Part shown: piece by piece, positions 50,915 to 60,064 of the stretch
Layout: every line of letters begins with the position of its first letter
How positions within the stretch are numbered: the first letter of the stretch is position 1
Origin: Kangiella shandongensis
GTDB lineage: Bacteria; Pseudomonadota; Gammaproteobacteria; Enterobacterales; Kangiellaceae
Direction: 5' to 3'
Assembly (NCBI RefSeq): GCF_020005365.1
Contig: NZ_JACNML010000008.1
Location: 62,001-126,000 of the forward strand
DNA: 64,000 bases
Notes under the pieces: generated by a model
Databases searched by the model: none
What the model was told of the DNA's origin: nothing
Seen by the model: the letters and a program-made list of their open reading frames with translations, nothing else
Made by a program: the position numbers and the translations under genes

Positions 50915-51949
50915 GTGAAAATATTAGTAGTGCGACTCTCGGCTATCGGTGATTGTACATTAGTACTTCCAGTCGTTCGTGCCATACTGGAACAGTTGCC
51001 TGAGGCTGAAGTAACCTAGTTAATAGGGCGCGCCGCTTATGAATTGCTAAAGGATAGCGGGCATCCTCGTTTAACTTTTGTTGTTACCGACAAGCCAACA
51101 TCGCTCAGTGACTATCGAAATTTGAAGAAGCGCCTTGAAAGTCGTTATGACGTACTATTGGCAATGCAGGCCAGCACACGGGCCAACTTAATCTATCCAA
51201 TGGTGAAGGCCAAACGTAAGATTGGATTTGATAAAACTCGGGCTAGAGAGTTACAGTGGCTTTTCACCAATGAGCGGATTGAGTTTCAGCATGAGCATTT
51301 GCATGACATCTTCTGTCGGTTTGCACATAAACTTGGTGTGAGAACCGAAGCGTTGGACTGGCAGCTGGTCCTTACCGAGAATAGTGAAGATTTTGATTTG
51401 CCTGATGATTACTGGGTGTTGAATCCGGCAGCGAGTAAACTGGAGCGTAGCTGGTTTGCAGAGCATTATGCTGAAGTTATTGAGCACTGTTATCAGCGCT
51501 ACCGACTACCTGTCGTATTGACCGGTGGAACGGCTGAGTTTGAACGGCAGCTGGCAGCAGAGGTGACAGCTCTGGTATCAAGTCCAGTTATGAATTTAGT
51601 CGGGGAAACCAGCTTACAGCAATTAGCCTCGGTGTTGGCAAATGCTAAATTTTGTTTGACCCCTGATACTGGTCCCGCCCATATCGCAAACGCCATGAGT
51701 ACCCCCGTGATTGGACTGTATGCTGTTGCCTCCAGTACCTTGTCGGGGCCCTATTTTTATTCTGACCTGACTATTGACCGTTTTCCTCAAGCAGTGCGGG
51801 ATTTACTCGGTAAAGATCCAGTTAAAGTACCATGGCGCACACGAGTTCATGATCGGCAAGCCATGGCATTGGTTGAGGTGGATGACGTTATCAGGGTGAT
51901 TGCGACTCTGATGGAGCCGCATCCTGATCCTCGGAACGCAACTGATTAA
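50915..51949 (+). pseudogene. Glycosyltransferase family 9 gene interrupted by in-frame amber codon
   Basis: Translation from GTG 50915 gives a normal GT9 start (KILVVRLSAIGDCTLVLPVV), but codon 35 is TAG (51017-51019). It falls in EVT-stop-LIGR, where GT9 proteins normally have Trp (TGG), so a single G-to-A change explains it. The rest of the frame is open for 310 codons with intact motifs: RKIGFDKTRAREL, NPAASKLERSWFAEHY and TPDTGPAHIANAMSTPVIGLY (in two parts). It would be a 344-residue heptosyltransferase-like enzyme. Restart at TTG 51044 would lose the first beta-alpha unit. Either a recent pseudogene, read-through, or a sequence error. The 3' end overlaps the convergent fusion gene by 59 bases. 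Confidence 0.85.
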
Positions 51950-53441
51950 GTCGGTTCAGGCGGTACTGTTCATGGAACAGCTTACGGCTGGTATCGTCGG
52001 CATTAAGGAAGCCGATGGAGTCAATGAACATGGCGATATCTTTTTTACGTAGACTTTCTTTTAGCCCAGAGTCATAAAATTTACACTGCCTTGGGTTGAG
52101 CAAAATGGGACTACCGTTTGGCAGTAATTCAATATTGGTTTCGCGAATAGCGCACAAACGAACGCCTTCATTATGAAGGTGAGCTAACCAGCTGCCGAGA
52201 ATAATGGCTGTCGGTTGACGCCGACTATGCGGGATATGGTGTAAAGCAACCCCCGGGGTTTCTTGATAACGAAGCATATAGGCGTGACGTTCGGCACAGT
52301 AGGTAAACTCCTGTGGGGTGATGGTGTAAAAGCCGCGGAAGGTTAACTGAGCGCAGTTTTTGAGCATCGATTCGAGCTCTTTGCGAGTGATATCGACGCC
52401 CAGACTGGTTTGCCGATGAAAGACATTCAACAGCTGCCCATCAATGGTTCGGACTAACTTCGGCATGCCGGCAGACTGCGACAGAATATCGCCCGAGTAT
52501 AGCGCACCGTCGTGTAACTTTGAGTCGATTGACTTGAGTTTGGGTGGCTTCTGGAAGTAAATACTGCGCTGACCCTGTGGCAGCGTTTTAAAACGGCGGT
52601 GAACCCAATAATATTGCTCAGGGGCCTGCATGATACAGGCTTCCAGGATTTTATTGATCATGGTGCAGTCAATCTGATCATCTCCTGTGAACTCAATTTC
52701 AGGCAATACTTCGATAGTCATAATGCCCTTGTCATCCTTGTAATAGCAAACGGGCAATACCTTGGCCTTACCCAGCTTGGTGATCCGTGGCGGTGAGTTT
52801 AACGTACAGGCCGGGTTACCAAAGAAAGGTGCGAATACGGTGCTGTGACGGCCCATATCCTGATCGGGCATCAGCCATAAACCTTCACCACTTTTAAGCC
52901 ATTTGCCAATAGAGCGGATATCATTACGGCCCATGGTCTTGCTGCGATTATTTCGGCCTTGCTGGATATGCTTATCCAGAACCGGGTTCTTATTTGGACG
53001 GTAAAACGCAGCAAAATCCAGATAATTCGCCATTACGGCTCCGGCCAACTCTAAGCTGGTGGTGTGGTAACCGAGAAAGAGAATACCCTGATTAGAGTCT
53101 TTAGCCTTTTGATAGTGCTCCAGGCCTTTGATGCGGTGATATTTTTTCAGTTTATGGAATGGCTTATACCAGGCCAGTGCCAGTTCGGCAAAGCCTTCGC
53201 CTAACGAAAGAAAGTGACGCTTAGCCAATGCCTGTCGTTGATCAAAGGATTGGTTAGGAAAGCAATAGCGTAAATTGGCTTCGACAATAAGGCGACGACT
53301 TTTTATGCGGTATAACAGCCGACCGAGCAGTCGTCCACTGGCAACGACCACAGGATAAGGAAGTTTGGCAAATAACTTTAATAATCCAAAGGCAAAACCA
53401 AGACTAATTCGGGATGTTAGAGACGCTTTAGCTTTTGACAA
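51891..53441 (-). CDS. LpxL/HtrB-type lipid A acyltransferase fused to a kinase-like domain
   Basis: A 516-residue two-domain protein. Residues about 10-295 are a lysophospholipid/lipid A late acyltransferase: a membrane helix, HTTSLE (126-131; HX4E catalytic motif), FYRPNKNP (146-153), DQDMGRH (193-199) and YYWVHRRFK (277-285). Residues about 330-516 resemble an LPS kinase (KdkA/WaaP type): HLHNEGV (421-427) aligns with FHRQGV of KdkA and NIEL follows where NIL should be. The catalytic Asp is replaced (AIRETN), and the DFD motif is replaced by NPR (449-451), which suggests a pseudokinase. Canonical LpxL is about 300 residues. Confidence 0.8.
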   Translation of the reverse strand: MSKAKASLTSRISLGFAFGLLKLFAKLPYPVVVASGRLLGRLLYRIKSRRLIVEANLRYCFPNQSFDQRQALAKRHFLSLGEGFAELALAWYKPFHKLKKYHRIKGLEHYQKAKDSNQGILFLGYHTTSLELAGAVMANYLDFAAFYRPNKNPVLDKHIQQGRNNRSKTMGRNDIRSIGKWLKSGEGLWLMPDQDMGRHSTVFAPFFGNPACTLNSPPRITKLGKAKVLPVCYYKDDKGIMTIEVLPEIEFTGDDQIDCTMINKILEACIMQAPEQYYWVHRRFKTLPQGQRSIYFQKPPKLKSIDSKLHDGALYSGDILSQSAGMPKLVRTIDGQLLNVFHRQTSLGVDITRKELESMLKNCAQLTFRGFYTITPQEFTYCAERHAYMLRYQETPGVALHHIPHSRRQPTAIILGSWLAHLHNEGVRLCAIRETNIELLPNGSPILLNPRQCKFYDSGLKESLRKKDIAMFIDSIGFLNADDTSRKLFHEQYRLNRLNQLRSEDQDAAPSESQSP

Positions 53442-53489
53442 AATAAGAAAAAATTAGTGTTTTCGTCATTTTACCGTGTAACAGACCAA

Positions 53490-53517
53490 TTACAATCATT
53501 GCTAACTTTGACATAAT
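53490..53517 (+). promoter_or_regulatory. Putative promoter of the DUF423 gene
   Basis: TTACAA (53490-53495), 16 bases, CATAAT (53512-53517), about 27 bases before the ATG. It lies in the 102-base gap between divergent genes. Confidence 0.5.
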
Positions 53518-53543
53518 GCGGCTAGACCAACGAGAGGCATATT

Positions 53544-53930
53544 ATGAAGAGAAACTTTTTATTGCATGGCGCCATGTTTATGGCATTAGCCGTTGCCCTG
53601 GGAGCTGTCGGTTCACACGCGTTATCAGCCAAGTTGACTGATGATGCAATGCACTTATTTAACCTCGGGGTCAATTACCAGGTTTATCATGCTATTGGTC
53701 TGCTGGCGATAGGGATGGTGTTTGCGCAGTTCCCCAATAAAAAAACGGTTGTTGCTGGCTGGATGATGTTCGCCGGCATTATTGGGTTCAGTGGCGGCCT
53801 CTATTTTTATGCCATAACGCAACAGGAATGGGTACGAAGTATCATTCCAGTCGGTGGGGTCTTGCTAATTGGTAGCTGGCTCGCTTTAATACTGGCAATT
53901 TTTACAAGGCAAGTTACGAGTCATGACTAG
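53544..53930 (+). CDS. DUF423 small membrane protein
   Basis: A 128-residue protein with four membrane helices (about 4-24, 48-64, 70-90, 98-120). It has the DUF423 signatures LGAVGSHAL (about 19-27), YQVYHAIGLLAIG (about 46-58) and GGLYFYAIT (about 83-91). The gene follows AGAGG at the start. Function unknown; YwdK/YgdD-type proteins belong here. It overlaps the next gene by eight bases. Confidence 0.9.
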   Translation: MKRNFLLHGAMFMALAVALGAVGSHALSAKLTDDAMHLFNLGVNYQVYHAIGLLAIGMVFAQFPNKKTVVAGWMMFAGIIGFSGGLYFYAITQQEWVRSIIPVGGVLLIGSWLALILAIFTRQVTSHD

Positions 53931-54438
53931 TTTGGATATTGTTTTAGAAAAGAAGGATATTTCCGCAGCCGATTGGACCGATGAGTTTTGGGACTGGACC
54001 TGTGCGGTGTATGCTGATGGTGAGGTGCAGACCTTGTGTTTAGCAATGCAAAATCGCTTCAACTGTAATGTGAATTTTTTATTGCTGGCGATCTGGTTAG
54101 GTGAGCGACATTACCTTATTCCAAAAACTGGCTGGAGTGTGCTGATTAAGCGCACCGAAAAGCTACGGGCGGGGGTGAGAAGACTGCGCGAGCGGCGACG
54201 TAAAGTTAAGCTGAGTGACCGCGAAAAATACGAAGAGTTGCTTAACCTCGAACTGAAGGGAGAAAACTTGGTCCAGGCTAAAGCGATGGAAACGCTGCTC
54301 GGTTTTAATAACTCCATATTGGAAAAAGAAACGGTTGAACCCAATCTGCTTTCTTATGTCAGAGCGACCGATGGTGGTTATGAAGCCGAGAGTGTCGCTC
54401 AGGAATTGGGTGCTTTGGTTCAAAAGTTGAGCGATTAG
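53923..54438 (+). CDS. TIGR02444 family protein
   Basis: A 171-residue soluble protein of the TIGR02444 family. The N-terminal DEFWDWTCAVYADGEVQTLC (about 20-39) and NVNFLLLAIWLGER (about 50-63) are the conserved core. A basic helical segment (KLRAGVRRLRERRRKVK, about 84-100) follows. Members are confined to gammaproteobacteria and have no established function. It overlaps DUF423 by eight bases, so the two are co-transcribed. Confidence 0.85.
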   Translation: MTSLDIVLEKKDISAADWTDEFWDWTCAVYADGEVQTLCLAMQNRFNCNVNFLLLAIWLGERHYLIPKTGWSVLIKRTEKLRAGVRRLRERRRKVKLSDREKYEELLNLELKGENLVQAKAMETLLGFNNSILEKETVEPNLLSYVRATDGGYEAESVAQELGALVQKLSD

Positions 54439-54511
54439 GCTCGCATTTTGGATATTTCTATGCAAAATGGTAAGTTTCGAAACGATAAATTAACTATTTG
54501 GGGAAACCTCA

Positions 54512-55423
54512 ATGACACATATTTCAATTAAAAAAACAGCAGTTGCACTGGCGTTAGCAGGCGCTTTAGTGGCTTGTGACTCTGGCAATGAACAGAAAAA
54601 AGAGACTAAGGCTGCGGAAGAAAAAGTAGTCGAGCAAAAAGTTGAAACAAAAGCTGATGCTAAAGAGTCTACTAAATCTGAAGACATGTATGAAAAGGCC
54701 GCTTATTCAATGGGGGTAAACTTCTCTACGCAGATGTCTAAAAACTTCGATTCATTGAAAGAATACGGCGTTGAAATTGACAAAGAGTTGGTTGTTCAAG
54801 GTATGCGCGATGGCTTTGCAGGCGAAGCGAAGTATAGCGAAGAAGAAGTGATGGCCAATATCAATGAGTTCCAGTCGGCCTTGAATGAAAAAATGAAACA
54901 GCGTCAGGCCGAGTTGGCTGCTGAAGCGAAAAAGCAAGCCGAAGAAAATCTGAAAAAAGGTCAGGCGTTTGAAGCGGAGTATGCTGAAAAAGAAGGCGTG
55001 ACCAAGACGGAATCAGGTTTAATGTACCGCGCCATTACCGAAGCTGAAGGCGATGAGTCACCAACAGCTGAAGATGCTGTACGAGTGCATTATCGGGGTA
55101 CTTTTATTGATGGCGAAGAATTCGATAGTTCTTATAAGCGTGACCAGCCAATTGACTTTAACCTGAACGGCGTAATTCCTGGTTGGACCGAGGGTCTGCA
55201 GTACATGACTGTGGGCGATAAGTATGAGTTCGTCATTCCTGCGCCTCTGGCCTATGGTGAAAATGACCGTGGTAACATCCCGGGCAATTCAACGCTGGTT
55301 TTTGAAGTCGAGTTACTGGATATTAATCCTTCCGAGCCTTATGAAGCACCAGAAGCGGAAGGTGAAGCTTCTGAAGAAAAAGTTGAAGAAGAGGCGAAAG
55401 AAGAAACTGACGGAGAACAATAG
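54512..55423 (+). CDS. FKBP-type peptidyl-prolyl isomerase, lipoprotein (FkpA/Mip-like)
   Basis: A 303-residue periplasmic isomerase. The signal peptide ends in the lipobox LVAC (about 19-22), so it is lipid-anchored. A Glu/Lys-rich linker leads to the N-terminal dimerisation helices (KAAYSMGVNFSTQM, about 55-68). A long helix and the C-terminal FKBP domain follow (about 180-275: VRVHYRGTFIDGEEFDSS, VIPGWTEGLQYM, APLAYGEND, STLVFEVELLDI). An acidic tail of about 30 residues ends the protein. It assists folding of envelope proteins. DUF962 follows after three bases. Confidence 0.93.
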   Translation: MTHISIKKTAVALALAGALVACDSGNEQKKETKAAEEKVVEQKVETKADAKESTKSEDMYEKAAYSMGVNFSTQMSKNFDSLKEYGVEIDKELVVQGMRDGFAGEAKYSEEEVMANINEFQSALNEKMKQRQAELAAEAKKQAEENLKKGQAFEAEYAEKEGVTKTESGLMYRAITEAEGDESPTAEDAVRVHYRGTFIDGEEFDSSYKRDQPIDFNLNGVIPGWTEGLQYMTVGDKYEFVIPAPLAYGENDRGNIPGNSTLVFEVELLDINPSEPYEAPEAEGEASEEKVEEEAKEETDGEQ

Positions 55424-55426
55424 TTC

Positions 55427-55753
55427 ATGTCAGAAAAGGAACTCAAAACATTTTCTGAGTTCTGGCCTTATTATCTGGGCGAGCACCGCTTGCCCAGAAA
55501 TCGCTTCTTACATTATATGGGCACCAGTTTCTCAACGCTGATCTTTCTCTGGATGCTCCTTTCGCAAAACTGGTGGTTATTTCTTGTAGCGCTAGTTGCA
55601 GGCTATGGCCCTGCCTGGGTCGGTCATTTCTTTCTGGAAAAGAACCGTCCGGCGACTTTTACCTACCCGCTATGGTCGTTAGCAGCAGACTATAAAATGT
55701 TTTATTACGCCATCACCGGGCGTTTAAAGCGCGAATTGGCTAAATATTTTTAA
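55427..55753 (+). CDS. DUF962/Mpo1-like membrane protein
   Basis: A 108-residue protein with the DUF962 pattern: FSEFWPYYLGEHRLPRNRFL (about 9-28), then HYMGTS, two close membrane helices (about 32-65) and GPAWVGHFFLEKNRPATF (about 64-81) with the conserved histidine and HFFLEKN. Yeast Mpo1 of this family is an Fe(II)-dependent dioxygenase in fatty-acid alpha-oxidation; in bacteria the role is unproven. Confidence 0.88.
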   Translation: MSEKELKTFSEFWPYYLGEHRLPRNRFLHYMGTSFSTLIFLWMLLSQNWWLFLVALVAGYGPAWVGHFFLEKNRPATFTYPLWSLAADYKMFYYAITGRLKRELAKYF

Positions 55754-55833
55754 ACGCTCCTCGTCATGTGGAGTCATTACTTCATCATCGGCTCAATCCT
55801 GAAACAGCTTCCGATGGGCATATTAAACAGGCA

Positions 55834-55866
55834 TAAAAAAACCGCTCAGGTCGTATCTAAGCGGCT
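55834..55866 (-). terminator. Terminator for the leftward ABM-dsbB unit
   Basis: On the minus strand GCCGCT and AGCGGT pair around a 13-base loop and run into seven T (55840-55834). It lies just after the ABM gene stop. On the plus strand there is no T tract. Confidence 0.75.
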
Positions 55867-55886
55867 TGTGTGGCGCGGACGCACTT

Positions 55887-56186
55887 TCAATCTTTCTTGA
55901 TATTAGATGCTTCTAACACCATGATTTTTTCATCGCTTTGTAGCAGAGGACGCATTTCATCAAGCAGGTCTTGACGTTCTTCCGATTCAGCCCAAACCTC
56001 CCACGTATCGAATGAGTCCCAGCAGGACATGACAATCACCTGATTGGGACATTCTCTAACATGGAATATCTCTCCCGAAAGGAAACCGGGCATGTTACTG
56101 GCTTTATTTTTTGCTTGGCGAATCAGTGCATGATAATCGTCGAGCTTACCATCGAGGATATTGCGCTCAATAATAATACGAACCAT
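55887..56186 (-). CDS. Antibiotic biosynthesis monooxygenase (ABM) domain protein
   Basis: A 99-residue ferredoxin-like-fold ABM-family protein. It has the strand RIIIERNI, the helix DDYHALIRQAKNKASNMPGF (about 16-35) and SGEIFHVRECPNQVIVMSCWDSFDTWEVW (shown in parts, about 36-64), with the Trp-rich W-x-S motif. Members are small quinol or heme oxygenases, or structural dimers, so the reaction is uncertain. It lies 24 bases after dsbB on the same strand. Confidence 0.85.
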   Translation of the reverse strand: MVRIIIERNILDGKLDDYHALIRQAKNKASNMPGFLSGEIFHVRECPNQVIVMSCWDSFDTWEVWAESEERQDLLDEMRPLLQSDEKIMVLEASNIKKD

Positions 56187-56210
56187 TAGGACACCTAACT
56201 GTTGGGTTGA

Positions 56211-56723
56211 TTAAAACGGTTTAGGCTTTTGGAAAGACTTAAACAGTCTAAAGCCGATAACCAGGGTTGCAATAATGAAGATAATCAGCATCCATTCGGG
56301 CATGGATAAGCCGATAAAACTCCAGCTGATTTTTGCGCATTCGCCGTCACCGGAAAGCACCGTTTGGATCACTTCCATGAATGGCAACATATCCATCATG
56401 GTTTCGAGTGGGGCACCACAGGCCGGAACTTCGTCTTCTGGCAGGTGCTGTAAATAGACATGGCGGCCTGAAATGATGATACCACCGATTGCCGGTAACA
56501 GTGCTAAAATTTGATAAATACGGTTAGCCCACGAGAAAATCTTAGGATTATGGAGCGCATTGATGAGTAGAACAACACCCAGTGCAACCACCATAACCCG
56601 CTGGAATATACATAAAGGGCATGGCTCTAAGCCGTCAACGTATTGAAAATAAAGGGCTGTTACGATGAGCTGGTAGCAGATAAATGCACCCAGGAAATTC
56701 CAGCCTCGGTTGTTCAGATTCAT
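56211..56723 (-). CDS. dsbB: Disulfide bond formation protein DsbB
   Basis: A 170-residue four-helix inner-membrane protein that reoxidises DsbA using quinone. The first cysteine pair is Cys35-Cys38 (EPCPLCIFQR). The second pair lies in the periplasmic loop (PACGAP near 102 and GECAKISW near 128). Helices are near 10-30, 40-58, 66-84 and 140-160. Intact and of normal length. Confidence 0.94.
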   Translation of the reverse strand: MNLNNRGWNFLGAFICYQLIVTALYFQYVDGLEPCPLCIFQRVMVVALGVVLLINALHNPKIFSWANRIYQILALLPAIGGIIISGRHVYLQHLPEDEVPACGAPLETMMDMLPFMEVIQTVLSGDGECAKISWSFIGLSMPEWMLIIFIIATLVIGFRLFKSFQKPKPF

Positions 56724-56834
56724 GAGTTTGACTCTTTGTTAGACTCTTATGTGAGCAAACGATTTAGCGCACAGTACATGGACTTTTAGCAAAGTTCAAG
56801 TAGTTGTGCGCTCGTTGGAGCAGTTAAACTACTT

Positions 56835-59159
56835 TTAACTGTCTTTTTTCAAGGCAGCCGACAGGGCATCGGCAAAAGCGCCCTGTGGCTGCTTCTGCTG
56901 CTTTTTACGGGCTGGTTTGTTGCCGGGTTTGTGATTACTGCGCTTGGTTTTCGTCTGGTTTTGGCCTTGGGCATCAGGCCCTATCATTGAAAGACTGATG
57001 CGCTTACGCTGTAGATCAACGTCGATTACCCAGACACGGACGATATCACCTGCTTTCACCACTTCACTCGGATCTTTTACGAACTTATTGGCCATTACAG
57101 ACAAGTGGACTAAACCATCCTGGTGTACACCAACGTCAACAAAGGCACCAAAGGCAGTGACGTTGGTTACTACGCCTTCCAGTTCCATATTGGGTTTTAA
57201 ATCGTTTAAGGTCTCTACTCCCTCTTTGTATTGCACCATACGGAATTCGGGGCGAGGATCGCGGCCAGGTTTATCCAGCTCTTTTAAGATATCATTGATA
57301 GTATGTTCACCAAACTTTTCATCCGTATAGTCCTTTGGTGATACTTGCTTTAACTGCTTGTCATTACCAATTAACTGGTGGATATCCTGAAGCTGTAGAT
57401 CCTTAATGATTTTCTCAACGATCGGATAGGTCTCAGGGTGCACTCCGGAGCTGTCCAGTGCATTGTCGCCGTCGTTGATGCGCAGGAAACCAGCCGCCTG
57501 TTCAAAGGTTTTAGGGCCCATGCGCTCTACTTCGAGTAGCTGTTGACGTGAATTGAAGCGGCCATGCTCGTTGCGCCAGTTATAAATGTTCTGGGCTAAT
57601 GTCTTGCTCAGACCTGAAACGCGTGTCAGAAGCGGCACCGAGGCCATATTCAGATCAACGCCAACGGCATTTACACAGTCCTCGACTACACCATCAAGGC
57701 TTTTCGCCAGTTGGCTCTGGCTGACGTCGTGCTGGTATTGACCAACGCCAATAGACTTGGGCTCAATTTTAACCAGCTCGGCCAGCGGATCCTGTAGACG
57801 GCGAGCGATAGAGACTGCTCCGCGGTAACTGACATCCAGATCTGGGAATTCTTTAGCGGCTAACTCGGAAGCTGAATAAACCGATGCGCCTGCTTCACTG
57901 ACCATGATTTTTTGCAGTTTCAGTTGAGGAGCCTTTTTCATCAGCTCGGCAACCAATTTATCGGTTTCGCGCGAGGCGGTACCGTTACCAATACTGATCA
58001 GCTCCACTTTGTGCATCTCGCACATGGTTTCCAGCTTACGCAGTGACTGATCCCACTGGTTTTGTGGGGCATGGGGGAAAATAGTGCTGTGGGCCAGTAA
58101 TTTGCCGGTATCGTCAACAATCACTGCCTTTACCCCGGTCCGTAACCCCGGATCCAGCCCCATGGTGGTTTTGGCACCGGCCGGAGCTGCCATCAATAGG
58201 TCATTCAGGTTCTTGGCGAAAATTCGAATAGCTTCGGTTTCACCCTGCTCTCTGACCTTGGTCAGTAATTCTGTTTCCATGTACAGATGGAGTTTGATTT
58301 TCCACGTCCATAGAACGACCTGCTGTAGCCACTTATCGGCCGGGCGGCCCTGATCTTTGATATTAAAGTGCTGCGCAATCATGCCGAGGCAGGGATCATA
58401 GGCGTCTTCGTCTTTAATCAATTGCTGGTTGGAGACCATCTGCAATGACAGGATGTTCTCGTTGCGGCCACGCAATAACGCTAGAATTCGGTGTGATGGA
58501 ATGGCATTGAAAGCTTCGTTGTGATCGAAGTAATCGGAAAACTTGATGCCTTCTTTCTCTTTACCATCAATAACTTTGGCCTGAATAAAGGCATTGTCCC
58601 AGAGGTATTCACGCAGTTGTTTTAAGAGATCGGCGTTCTCGGCAAATTCTTCCATTAAGATTTGACGGGCGCCGTCCAGAGCATCTTTTGTGGTCGCGAT
58701 GTTTTTATCTTTGTCATCATTTTCGTTAAGATATTTTTCCGCTTCCTGCTCTGGGTCGAGACCAGGGTTTTGCCATAAATCATGAGCCAAAGGCTCTAAA
58801 CCTGCTTCACGAGCAATCTGGGCCTTGGTGCGACGCTTCGGCTTGTAGGGAAGGTATAAGTCTTCCAGTTCGCTTTTGGTGTCTGCTTTCTTGAGCGCTT
58901 CTTCCAGCTCTGGAGTCAGCTTTTCCTGCTCTTCGATACTTTTCAGAATGGCGCTGCGACGGTCTTCCAGTTCACGCAGGTAACCCAGCCTTTGCTCCAG
59001 ATCCCTGAGCTGGGTATCGTCCAGAGCACCGGTCACTTCTTTACGGTAGCGCGCGATAAATGGAACGGTCGAGCCTTCATCGAGAAGTTTGACCGCTGCT
59101 TCGACTTGCTGAGGACGAACGTTTAGCTCTTGAGCTATTTGCTGGTTAATTTGTAACAT
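56835..59159 (-). CDS. tex: Tex family RNA-binding transcription accessory protein
   Basis: A 774-residue nucleic-acid-binding protein. The N-terminal region has [20 protein letters not shown] and [16 protein letters not shown] (about 29-44). A YqgF-homologous RNase H-like domain includes [13 protein letters not shown] (about 328-340). Helix-hairpin-helix motifs lie near 490-560 ([19 protein letters not shown]). The C-terminal S1 domain spans about 650-720 ([21 protein letters not shown] in parts). A basic Gln/Lys-rich tail ends it. Intact, standard length. Confidence 0.95.
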   Translation of the reverse strand: MLQINQQIAQELNVRPQQVEAAVKLLDEGSTVPFIARYRKEVTGALDDTQLRDLEQRLGYLRELEDRRSAILKSIEEQEKLTPELEEALKKADTKSELEDLYLPYKPKRRTKAQIAREAGLEPLAHDLWQNPGLDPEQEAEKYLNENDDKDKNIATTKDALDGARQILMEEFAENADLLKQLREYLWDNAFIQAKVIDGKEKEGIKFSDYFDHNEAFNAIPSHRILALLRGRNENILSLQMVSNQQLIKDEDAYDPCLGMIAQHFNIKDQGRPADKWLQQVVLWTWKIKLHLYMETELLTKVREQGETEAIRIFAKNLNDLLMAAPAGAKTTMGLDPGLRTGVKAVIVDDTGKLLAHSTIFPHAPQNQWDQSLRKLETMCEMHKVELISIGNGTASRETDKLVAELMKKAPQLKLQKIMVSEAGASVYSASELAAKEFPDLDVSYRGAVSIARRLQDPLAELVKIEPKSIGVGQYQHDVSQSQLAKSLDGVVEDCVNAVGVDLNMASVPLLTRVSGLSKTLAQNIYNWRNEHGRFNSRQQLLEVERMGPKTFEQAAGFLRINDGDNALDSSGVHPETYPIVEKIIKDLQLQDIHQLIGNDKQLKQVSPKDYTDEKFGEHTINDILKELDKPGRDPRPEFRMVQYKEGVETLNDLKPNMELEGVVTNVTAFGAFVDVGVHQDGLVHLSVMANKFVKDPSEVVKAGDIVRVWVIDVDLQRKRISLSMIGPDAQGQNQTKTKRSNHKPGNKPARKKQQKQPQGAFADALSAALKKDS

Positions 59160-59319
59160 CTTGTTTGCGTGTATTGGGAAAAATATGACGGCATAGTATA
59201 GTGCTTGTGGAAATATGAAAAAAGTCTAAATTGGATATTCCGTAAGCGTTTACGCAATTAATTATCAAATTTAGGCGTAGAATGATGACTGTATGGGGTT
59301 AATGGGGAAGGGTAGAAAC

Positions 59320-60048
59320 ATGACCATGACAGAAGAAACACCAAAAGTATTAGTGGTTGACGATGATGTGCGGTTAAGAAGTTTGCTTGAGCGTTACCTC
59401 AAAGAGCAGGACTTTATTGTTCGTACGGTTGAAAATGCCGAGCAGATGGATCGCTTTCTGGAGCGCGAGAATTACCATTTAATGGTGTTGGATTTAATGT
59501 TGCCGGGCGAAGATGGGCTGTCGATTTGCCGTCGCCTGCGCTCGCAGAATAACCCCATTCCAATCATTATGCTGACCGCTAAAGGGGATGAGGTCGATCG
59601 TATCGTTGGCCTGGAAGTTGGTGCTGATGATTATTTGGCCAAGCCTTTTAATCCGCGAGAACTGTTGGCTCGAATTCGTGCCGTGTTGCGTCGACAGGCG
59701 AAACATATCCCCGGTGCACCGAGCAATTCTGAGTCGGTGATTAGTTTTGGCCGTTTCACCTTGAATCTGGCAACTCGTGAAATGACCGATGATGGTAAGT
59801 CCATTTCTCTGACCAGTGGTGAGTTTGCGGTATTGAAGTCGCTGGTCGAACATGCCCGTCAGCCATTATCTCGAGACAAATTGATGAATTTGGCGCGTGG
59901 GCGCGACTACTCGGCGCTGGAGAGAAGTATTGACGTACAGGTTTCTCGTCTGCGTCGCTTGATTGAAGAAGATCCGGCGCATCCTCGTTATATTCAAACC
60001 GTTTGGGGCGTTGGTTATGTCTTTGTGCCAGATGGTGGCGAAGTTTAG
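59320..60048 (+). CDS. ompR: Osmoregulation response regulator OmpR
   Basis: A 242-residue response regulator. The receiver has DDD at 14-16, phospho-acceptor Asp58 (VLDLMLPGEDG) and Lys near 108 (YLAKPFNPREL). The winged-helix domain has SGEFAVLKSLVEH, SRDKLMNLARGRDYSALERS (the typical OmpR recognition-loop region) and TVWGVGYVFVPDG. ATG 59320 follows GGGGAAGGG; the frame opens at 59293. Followed by envZ after 16 bases. Confidence 0.94.
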   Translation: MTMTEETPKVLVVDDDVRLRSLLERYLKEQDFIVRTVENAEQMDRFLERENYHLMVLDLMLPGEDGLSICRRLRSQNNPIPIIMLTAKGDEVDRIVGLEVGADDYLAKPFNPRELLARIRAVLRRQAKHIPGAPSNSESVISFGRFTLNLATREMTDDGKSISLTSGEFAVLKSLVEHARQPLSRDKLMNLARGRDYSALERSIDVQVSRLRRLIEEDPAHPRYIQTVWGVGYVFVPDGGEV

Positions 60049-60064
60049 TTACTAGATCCTGTTC

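Noticed and set aside
51017-51019. TAG read as pyrrolysine
   Set aside because: No Pyl system is expected in this lineage, the conserved residue at this place in GT9 enzymes is Trp, and a single-base change explains it.
59241-59254. CGTAA/TTACG palindrome upstream of ompR as an operator
   Set aside because: Only five base pairs per arm; too short to separate from chance without conservation data.
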